Source of the DNA: an archaeon
GTDB lineage: Archaea > Nanobdellota > Nanobdellia > Woesearchaeales > ARS49
Reading direction: 5' to 3'
DNA: 9,433 bases
NCBI GenBank assembly: GCA_016213425.1
Contig: JACRAI010000012.1
Coordinates: 1-9,433, forward strand
The position numbers were made by a program, and so were the translations under genes. How positions within the stretch are numbered: position 1 is the first letter of the stretch; the number at the start of each line of letters is the position of its first letter. This document shows positions 1 to 4,891 of the stretch, in pieces. Under the pieces are notes generated by a model that saw only the letters and a program-made list of their open reading frames with translations, searched no databases and was not told the origin of the DNA.

Positions 1-352
1 TCCACATTATTGCAGGACCTAACCGTAAGATCGTGTTTAAGAATTGATCTTGCTGGCCTGAATTACCATTTCTGTTTCCCCCTTGCTGCCAAGGAGGTGT
101 GTTTGCTTGAGGTTTTACTGTTTTTGCAATGTCATCAAGAGTCATTAAAGGAACTTCGTTGTATTTTAGGTCAACAACTTTTCTGTCAACAAATATTGCT
201 GCTTGACCGATGTTAACTGGTGTTGTAGTCATTTGAGAAAATACATTTATTAAAAAATCATCAAAATAATAAGATTCTTCAGCTGCTTCTTTAACAAGAT
301 CTGTTAATTCTTTAAGTCTTTCTTCACCAAATTTGTTGACAACACTGATCAT
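1..352 (-). CDS. Uncharacterised protein, last visible gene of the ClpX-like cluster (3' end outside window)
   Basis: This gene starts with ATG at 352-350 and is open to the window edge, giving 117 complete codons. The start overlaps the stop of the ClpX-like gene as ATGA, and AGAGGAG lies 4 nt upstream, so start choice is firm and translational coupling is likely. The visible protein has no signal peptide or membrane segment. Residues 1-40 look helical and acidic. Residues 41-78 read like a small folded unit containing IGQAAIFVDRKVV and a VPLMTLDDIAK segment. Residues 81-102 form a Pro/Gln/Asn/Gly-rich linker, after which a hydrophobic stretch (FLNTILRLGPAIMW) begins as the window ends. I do not recognise the family. 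Its position directly after the tandem AAA+ gene, with overlap, makes it a probable adaptor, partner or substrate of that ATPase; this is inference from context only. Confidence 0.85.
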   Translation of the reverse strand, partial: MISVVNKFGEERLKELTDLVKEAAEESYYFDDFLINVFSQMTTTPVNIGQAAIFVDRKVVDLKYNEVPLMTLDDIAKTVKPQANTPPWQQGGNRNGNSGQQDQFLNTILRLGPAIMW

Positions 353-3174
353 TTTTCTCCTCTAAGTACTTCTTCTGCTTTTTGTTTGTCTATACTATAT
401 TTTTGTCCTGGTTCTGCATTGAATATGTACCAGTCAAATAGTTTGTCGCATACACTTTTCAAGGCTCGAGCTCCTTGGCTTGTTTTTAGAGCTTCATCTG
501 CCATTATTTGGTATGCGCCTTCTTCTAATTCTATTTGTACGTTTTGTTCATCTTTGAAAAACTTTAAGTAATCATTAACTGCACTTTTTGGTGATTTCAA
601 AATACTTACTAAAGTTTCTTGGGTCATAGGCATTATGTTGGCAAGTATTGGAAGTCTTCCCAGAATTTCTTTAGGAACTCCAAATTTTTCCAAATCTGTT
701 CTGGTTATTCTTAATTTTGCTCTTTCTTCAGGAGTCATTGCTCCATAGCCTTTTGAGTCATATAATGGTTGGAATGCACCTGAAAGAATAAACAACATTC
801 CTGACAAATCTATACCATTGTAAACTCCATTTTCTAAATATCCTATAAATGATTTGTTTCTTGGGTCTGCAGGATTCATTAATACTTTATCTGCTTCGTC
901 AACGTAAATAATTCCTTTTTCTTTACCTTTAGGGAAAGTGCTTAATGCTTTTTCAAGTGTATCATTCATGTTTCCGAAGTTTACTTTTATTATTGGCATT
1001 TTTGCTTTTTTAGCAAGTAGTTCAACACCAAAAGTTTTACCGCATCCAGTTGGTCCTAAAATCATCATGTTTGCTTGAGGTACTTTTTGCGGAGTTTTTG
1101 ATTTTAATCTTGTAGAGTATAGATAGAATGATTTAGCTAATGCTTTTTTTGCTTCTTCTTGTCCTGGCATGTAAATATTCATGTATTCTATTATTGAGTT
1201 TGGATTTTGCCAGTCAACTTTGAAGTTATCTACTTCAGCAAATTCTGCTTCTTTCTTAAATTCTTTATCTATTTCTCCTTTTGTTATTATTATTTTTTTG
1301 CCTACATATTTTTTTCTTTCGAATGAATATTTTTCTACAATTTTTTCGAGTACTGAGCCTAAAGCTCTCACTCCTACACCTGCAAGAGCTAGTTCTGCAA
1401 CTCTTTTTAATCCATCTTCTTCAATTGATAATTCTATTCCGAAATCTTTGAATCTCTGAACAAGTAGAGTGTAAGGTGATCCTTTGTTTTCTTTAAGAAT
1501 TTTTAGCAAGCCTTCAGCATCATGCGGGTAAAGAATGGTTTTTGTTTTTATTCTTCCAACAAGTTCAGGCATTAAACCATAATTGACCAGGTCTTCGTCA
1601 GTCATTTGTTCAAGCACTTGTTCTTTTTTCATCTTGCAGGTGTTTCCGCCTAATCTTCCCTGAATTATTTCTTGCAATGCTGGCTTGTTGAATTCTCCTG
1701 CAAATGCTCCTGCACAAAGTATTAAGTACTTACTTGTATCTATAAAATTAGAAGATTGAGATCTTTTTTTGCTTTTTCCATTTTTGTTCTTTTTTATTCC
1801 TAAACCTTCAAGCACATCATCTATATTACTTCCGTTAACAAGCTTACCATCAATTCTCACTACTGGTTCTTTTCCTTTTTTTGAAAGATCTATAACTTTT
1901 GCATCACTTTCGCTTTGAGAAGACAAACTTTCCATTTCTATTTCTTCATAAATTATTGATCTTGAATCAAGTTCTTCTCTTATTCTATCCGAGGCTTTGT
2001 TTCTTTTTAAGTAATACAATGCAACTATCCCTGAGAATGATGCTTCTTCTTTTTCATCTTCATCTTTTTCCATTTGATCTGAGCTTTTACTCATTCCAGA
2101 TAGTTTGATTTTTTCTCCAGTAAAAATTGCTAAAAGTTCTCTTTGCAGTTTAGGGCCAAATCCAGGGTTGTTAGTATCTCCAGATACTAGTTTGTCAAAT
2201 TCGTCAAAGAAAATAACTCCTCTATCTTTTCCCACTAAGCCTTCTAGTCCTTCGGTTAAATTTCTTCCTTTGTATCCTTCAGTTGTTACGTTGGCGCAGC
2301 TAATTTTAACCCACGGAATTCCTGCTGCATCACAAACTAGACCTGCGGAGTAAGTTTTTCCGCTTCCTGAAGGACCTAAAAGAAGTACAGGATTTACTGT
2401 CCCGCTAGATAAGTAGTCAGAGAATGCTAATGCTAGAGCTTTTTTTGATGGTTCTTGCCCGGTAACCCATTGACTTAAGTATTCGAATATTGCTTGAGGA
2501 TCATTAAAATCAACACTTGGCTTTTTCTCTATTTTTCCTAAAATGCTAGCAACTTTGCTCTTTATTAAATCAGGATTTATTTTAGAAGTGTCAGCAATAA
2601 CTTTAGGTATTTCAGCGACTTGATCAACTGATTTTTTAACAGTTTGTTTGGGTTCTTCATTTCTTGCAATAATTGGTGAAGTAATTGTTGTGGGTTTTAA
2701 TTCTGTTATCTGTGGAATTGTTGCTGATTCAATTTTTGGTTGTTCTATTGGTTCTGGTTTTTGTATTTTTACTCCTGAAACAGGTGCATCTTGAATTGTT
2801 TGTGTTGGCGCTTGTTTGTATTCTTTTGTTACTGTTGCCATTACATCTACTGTTGGAACATTTGTTTCAGGAGTTTTAATTTGTGCACTTCTTTTTTTAA
2901 TAGGAGATTTAACCGCTTTCCTTTCTGGTTTTATAGGTTTTTCACTAACTGCGGGTGGAGGAATGTAAGCAATAGGAATTTCTTCTTCTGGTGGTTCTAG
3001 CGGTCTTGATTCTGGGATAAATGTCCAGGGGCGGGAAGCGCACGATCCAGTGATTAACTTATTATCAGAATAATATATCTCTTTTAAATTTTCTTTCTTG
3101 TACTCAGTAACGAAACTCGTGAATTCTTTTTCCTTTTTTGAATAAACTATTTCTTCGTAGATTTCTTCTCTCAT
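349..3174 (-). CDS. Tandem double ClpX-like AAA+ ATPase (941 aa)
   Basis: Predicted cytosolic ATP-driven protein remodeller built from two ClpX-type modules in one chain. Residues 1-215 are Pro/Lys/Glu-rich and probably disordered; the ClpX Zn-finger domain is absent. Module 1 (about 221-640) has the ClpX entry motif GQEPSKKALA (239-248), Walker A GPSGSGKT (267-274), pore loop GYKG (300-303), Walker B IFFDE (321-325), sensor-1 region LCAGAFAG (486-493), arginine finger R541 in ELVGR and sensor-2 R603. An insert of about 115 residues (361-475) sits where ClpX has its RKH loop. Module 2 (about 653-930) has GQEEAKKALA (671-680), Walker A GPTGCGKT (707-714), Walker B IIYVDE (755-760), LSGAF (797-801), R840 in ILGRLP and R903 in QGARAL, but no GYxG pore loop. 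No IGF-like ClpP loop is visible. The start ATG has only a weak ribosome site and lies 20 nt after the His-rich gene. ATPase activity looks intact in both halves. Partner and substrate are unknown. Confidence 0.93.
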   Translation of the reverse strand: MREEIYEEIVYSKKEKEFTSFVTEYKKENLKEIYYSDNKLITGSCASRPWTFIPESRPLEPPEEEIPIAYIPPPAVSEKPIKPERKAVKSPIKKRSAQIKTPETNVPTVDVMATVTKEYKQAPTQTIQDAPVSGVKIQKPEPIEQPKIESATIPQITELKPTTITSPIIARNEEPKQTVKKSVDQVAEIPKVIADTSKINPDLIKSKVASILGKIEKKPSVDFNDPQAIFEYLSQWVTGQEPSKKALALAFSDYLSSGTVNPVLLLGPSGSGKTYSAGLVCDAAGIPWVKISCANVTTEGYKGRNLTEGLEGLVGKDRGVIFFDEFDKLVSGDTNNPGFGPKLQRELLAIFTGEKIKLSGMSKSSDQMEKDEDEKEEASFSGIVALYYLKRNKASDRIREELDSRSIIYEEIEMESLSSQSESDAKVIDLSKKGKEPVVRIDGKLVNGSNIDDVLEGLGIKKNKNGKSKKRSQSSNFIDTSKYLILCAGAFAGEFNKPALQEIIQGRLGGNTCKMKKEQVLEQMTDEDLVNYGLMPELVGRIKTKTILYPHDAEGLLKILKENKGSPYTLLVQRFKDFGIELSIEEDGLKRVAELALAGVGVRALGSVLEKIVEKYSFERKKYVGKKIIITKGEIDKEFKKEAEFAEVDNFKVDWQNPNSIIEYMNIYMPGQEEAKKALAKSFYLYSTRLKSKTPQKVPQANMMILGPTGCGKTFGVELLAKKAKMPIIKVNFGNMNDTLEKALSTFPKGKEKGIIYVDEADKVLMNPADPRNKSFIGYLENGVYNGIDLSGMLFILSGAFQPLYDSKGYGAMTPEERAKLRITRTDLEKFGVPKEILGRLPILANIMPMTQETLVSILKSPKSAVNDYLKFFKDEQNVQIELEEGAYQIMADEALKTSQGARALKSVCDKLFDWYIFNAEPGQKYSIDKQKAEEVLRGEK
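357..363 (-). promoter_or_regulatory. Shine-Dalgarno site for the gene at 352
   Basis: The - strand reads AGAGGAG, then AAAA, then ATG. The site lies inside the last codons of the ClpX-like gene, which fits re-initiation by ribosomes that finish that gene. Confidence 0.7.
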
Positions 3175-3194
3175 TTTATTTTTTTTCAGATATT

Positions 3195-3587
3195 TTATTC
3201 GTGTGTGTGGTGGTGTTCATGTCCTCCTTCATGAGTGTGGTAATGATCATGCTCGTGTTCTTCTTCTCTCAAACCTAAGAGTGCTCCATATTTTGAATTT
3301 ACAATATCTTGAACTACACTATCTATTGTATGTGTGTGGTCTAAATGATTTCCTTTAGCTATTTGTGCTGCTTCAACATATTGAATTGTTTCAGCAATAC
3401 CGCTTAAGTAATCTGCAAGATTGCCTTCTTTGATTCCGCCCTTTAATAAAGTGCCAAGTTCTTCAAGTCTTGTTTTGGTTTTGTTGTCGAAATCGTTCAT
3501 GTTTACGCCCATGTTTCCCATGTAGCCAAACATATCAAAAATTACTATTCCGTTGTTTTGGTTTATGTATGTTAAATGGCATGCCAT
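3195..3587 (-). CDS. Small protein with His-rich C-terminal tail (130 aa), possible metal-binding partner of the AAA+ protein
   Basis: I do not recognise the family. The N-terminal 80 residues look soluble and mostly helical, with a Gly/Met-rich patch (FGYMGNMGVNM, 20-30) and an amphipathic stretch (about 38-78). H81, H84 and H86 lie in NHLDHTHT. Residues 108-130 form a tail with ten histidines alternating with Glu, Asp, Tyr and Thr and split by GG at 121-122. Such tails bind Ni, Zn or Co in metallochaperones and transporters, so metal binding or storage is plausible, but no catalytic motif supports a specific role. Start choice is strong: GAGGAGGA precedes the ATG, located in the last codons of the upstream gene, which stops only 2 nt before this start. 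A perfect 16-bp palindrome covers the start codon. The ClpX-like gene follows 20 nt downstream, so the two are almost certainly cotranscribed. Confidence 0.85.
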   Translation of the reverse strand: MACHLTYINQNNGIVIFDMFGYMGNMGVNMNDFDNKTKTRLEELGTLLKGGIKEGNLADYLSGIAETIQYVEAAQIAKGNHLDHTHTIDSVVQDIVNSKYGALLGLREEEHEHDHYHTHEGGHEHHHTHE

Positions 3588-3589
3588 TT
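3574..3589 (-). repeat. Perfect 16-bp palindrome over the start codon of the His-rich gene
   Basis: AAATGGCATGCCATTT equals its own reverse complement. In the mRNA it could form a 6-bp stem with a CAUG loop that pairs the start AUG with a downstream CAU, close to the Shine-Dalgarno site. It may be a translational control hairpin or a chance result of the Met-Ala-Cys-His codons. Confidence 0.5.
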
Positions 3590-4012
3590 TTATCCTCCTC
3601 CAATTATTTGTTCAAATATTGATGCTTGAATTTCTTCTTGTTTGTATTTCATCATGTTAGTCGTACCTGCTATCATCTTTATCCGAATAGTATTCTGCAT
3701 AAGATTCATAATCTGGAGGCAACCTTTTAATGCTCTCTGTGCTTGAGTCATTACAAAATTAGCATACGTTTCAGGATCCATTCTTCCTATCATTTCTTTA
3801 TATCTGTCTTCTTCAGTGCTTTCTTGTGTTGCGTATGCTTTTTGTTGAACCCCCTTTACTAAAACTTCCTGATCTATTCCCATACTTTTTAACCTGTCCT
3901 TTAATGCAGGATCTTCTTCAAGAATTTCAAGCAATAATTCTAACTCCAACAGATCTTTTCCAGAAGCAAAAACAAAAGCACCTCTTCCAACTAAATCTCT
4001 GAGTTTGACCAT
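3590..4012 (-). CDS. Uncharacterised soluble protein, first gene of the ClpX-like cluster (140 aa from ATG; true start may be upstream)
   Basis: I do not recognise the family. The protein is soluble and largely helical. Residues 19-52 are strongly amphipathic and acidic, residues 60-80 contain a charged TEEDRYKEMIGRMDPE stretch, and residues 81-137 look like long helices rich in Met and Gln (MTQAQRALKGCLQIMNLMQN region), possibly an oligomerisation or coiled-coil surface. It ends in a Gly triplet whose codons double as the Shine-Dalgarno site of the next gene. The ATG at 4012-4010 is the first ATG in frame, but it has neither a Shine-Dalgarno site nor a TATA box at the leaderless distance. 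The frame stays open for 62 more codons upstream with protein-like content (see 4013-4198). The gene is therefore real, but its 5' end is uncertain. Linkage to the His-rich and AAA+ genes suggests a shared complex. Confidence 0.8.
   Translation of the reverse strand: MVKLRDLVGRGAFVFASGKDLLELELLLEILEEDPALKDRLKSMGIDQEVLVKGVQQKAYATQESTEEDRYKEMIGRMDPETYANFVMTQAQRALKGCLQIMNLMQNTIRIKMIAGTTNMMKYKQEEIQASIFEQIIGGG
3593..3600 (-). promoter_or_regulatory. Shine-Dalgarno site for the His-rich gene
   Basis: The - strand reads GAGGAGGA, followed by TAA (stop of the upstream gene), AA and ATG. The site encodes the terminal Gly codons of the upstream protein, so the two genes are probably translationally coupled. 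Confidence 0.75.
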
Positions 4013-4198
4013 GGGATTGTTTGGGTTTTCGTCTTCAGGTTCTTGTTGCTTTGGAAAGTAAGTTGGCTTCTTAGGTTGCTGATAAAATTGAGGAACTCCA
4101 AAGATTGCCGCTTTAAGTGGTGGATTTCCAGGTCTAGAAGAATTAATTATAACGGCATTGATATAGATAATGTTTGCAGTGATGAAAATCAGCAGTTT
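4013..4198 (-). other. Open upstream extension of the 140-aa gene without a standard start codon
   Basis: This is the gap between the HTH gene and the first ATG of the 140-aa gene. Read in the frame of that gene it has no stop for 62 codons, starting right after a TAA at 4201-4199. The part from about 4150 onward looks coding: a SSRPGNPPLKAA segment, a GVPQFYQQPKKP segment and a Pro/Gln/Glu-rich linker leading into the ATG. There is no ATG, GTG or TTG in this frame. An ATA (4150-4148) directly followed by ATT could serve as a rare start. An out-of-frame ATG at 4158-4156 would join the frame if one base were missing in the sequence. The stretch could instead be an untranslated leader; a TATA-like TTATAATTAA lies at 4152-4143 on the - strand. 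Confidence 0.5.
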
Positions 4199-4202
4199 TT
4201 AA

Positions 4203-4748
4203 TTAAAGAAATAAATCCCTAGCATAATTTAATCTTTCATTTATTTCTGTTATTTCTTTCACAGGTGTCACAGATGTTTTTCCTACATAATTTAGCAAGT
4301 CCCATTGAGAAATTCCTAATATTTCAGCAGTTCTTCCAATACTCAATCCGTGCTCGTGCAGCTTGCTTGCCTTTTTTATCTTAGCTTTATCCATTACTTC
4401 TTCTATGTATAATTTTAACTGATCATCTATTTTTTCTATATACCTCATCAATCCTTGAAGTTCTCTGTTGTATTTTTTGTAATTATGTTGCTGTAAAGAG
4501 TTCAATAATGAGGAAAGTTTAGGGAGTATAGTTGTATAATCAATATTTTTTTCACAGCATCTTTGAACAACTTTAGATAAAGCGTAAACGAAAACTGCAA
4601 TTGTTAAAGAATCGCTGTCTTGGTAAATGCTGGCATCATGAATAACGTGATTGCTTAACTCACTTAATATGTGATGCTGATTATTCTTCAAAGCAATAAT
4701 TGCTTCTTTAAGTATATCAACCACGTCTTTTTTAACAATTGGAAGCAT
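4203..4748 (-). CDS. HTH-containing DPANN-type hypothetical protein (181 aa), possible DNA-binding regulator
   Basis: Residues 1-120 are helical, without motifs I recognise; residues 50-66 include a hydrophobic helix, and C64-C65 form a vicinal pair. Residues 126-158 form a likely helix-turn-helix with SIGRTAEILGIS followed by the recognition-type helix WDLLNYVG, resembling the small HTH of UPF0175-like proteins. The family association is from memory and moderate. The frame also contains a TTG 12 nt further upstream (4760-4758), but I chose the ATG at 4748-4746 because a TATA box (4778-4771) is centred about 26-27 nt upstream of it. That is the archaeal spacing to a transcription start, so the mRNA is probably leaderless. 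The gene diverges from the giant secreted protein and lies 190 nt upstream of the AAA+ cluster; it could regulate either, or itself. No clear terminator follows it, so read-through into the cluster is possible. Confidence 0.85.
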   Translation of the reverse strand: MLPIVKKDVVDILKEAIIALKNNQHHILSELSNHVIHDASIYQDSDSLTIAVFVYALSKVVQRCCEKNIDYTTILPKLSSLLNSLQQHNYKKYNRELQGLMRYIEKIDDQLKLYIEEVMDKAKIKKASKLHEHGLSIGRTAEILGISQWDLLNYVGKTSVTPVKEITEINERLNYARDLFL

Positions 4749-4770
4749 GAAACAATTCAAGAAGTTGTTT

Positions 4771-4785
4771 TATTTAAATGTTTCT
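4771..4785 (-). promoter_or_regulatory. Archaeal BRE/TATA promoter for the HTH gene
   Basis: On the - strand a purine-rich GAAAC (BRE-like) is followed by ATTTAAATA. The TATA core at 4778-4771 is centred 26-27 nt upstream of the ATG at 4748, which predicts a leaderless transcript. Confidence 0.6.
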
Positions 4786-4816
4786 CAGAACATATTTGAT
4801 TGTAAAATATTTCTAA

Positions 4817-4834
4817 TTTCAGCGCGACCTGAAA
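4817..4834. repeat. Inverted repeat in the divergent promoter region, possible operator
   Basis: TTTCAG at 4817-4822 and CTGAAA at 4829-4834 are perfect 6-bp arms separated by CGCGAC, the most GC-rich spot of the intergenic region. It lies just upstream of the BRE/TATA of the + strand gene. Short enough to be chance; an operator role is speculation. Confidence 0.3.
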
Positions 4835-4837
4835 AGA

Positions 4838-4852
4838 AGGAACATTTATAAA
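4838..4852 (+). promoter_or_regulatory. Archaeal BRE/TATA promoter for the secreted transglutaminase-like protein
   Basis: GGAACA (BRE-like) is followed by TTTATAAA at 4845-4852. The expected transcription start is near 4875, leaving a leader of about 17 nt that just holds the ribosome site before the ATG at 4892. Confidence 0.65.
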
Positions 4853-4875
4853 GAAATTCTGCATAAAACACTTGT

Positions 4876-4884
4876 AAAAGGGGT
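4876..4884 (+). promoter_or_regulatory. Shine-Dalgarno-like site for the gene at 4892
   Basis: AAAAGGGGT ends 7 nt before the ATG. It matches the anti-Shine-Dalgarno sequence only partly, but its spacing is right and it sits in the short leader predicted from the TATA box. Confidence 0.5.
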
Positions 4885-4891
4885 ATTTTGG

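Noticed and set aside
10..216. Short + strand reading frame opposite the partial gene at the left edge
   Set aside because: It is antisense to a gene with a clear Shine-Dalgarno site and ATGA coupling, and its own translation is Leu/Cys-rich without a ribosome site.
1551..1704. Possible ClpP-docking IGF loop in module 1 (between GAFAG and the ELVGR box)
   Set aside because: The region reads GRLGGNTCKMKKEQ and then the helix EQVLEQMTDEDLV; there is no (L/I/V)GF tripeptide.
1750..2094. The module 1 insert as an HslU I-domain
   Set aside because: The HslU I-domain lies between Walker A and Walker B, whereas this insert follows Walker B.
1181..3000. Several + strand reading frames of 60-95 codons opposite the AAA+ gene
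   Set aside because: They are shadows of the AAA+ coding sequence; their translations are Phe/Leu/Ser-rich, as expected from antisense of AT-rich Lys/Glu codons.
4199..4202. Fusion of the HTH gene with the following gene by stop read-through
   Set aside because: The HTH gene ends in TAA and its frame differs from the downstream extension, which has its own TAA at 4201-4199 directly before it opens.
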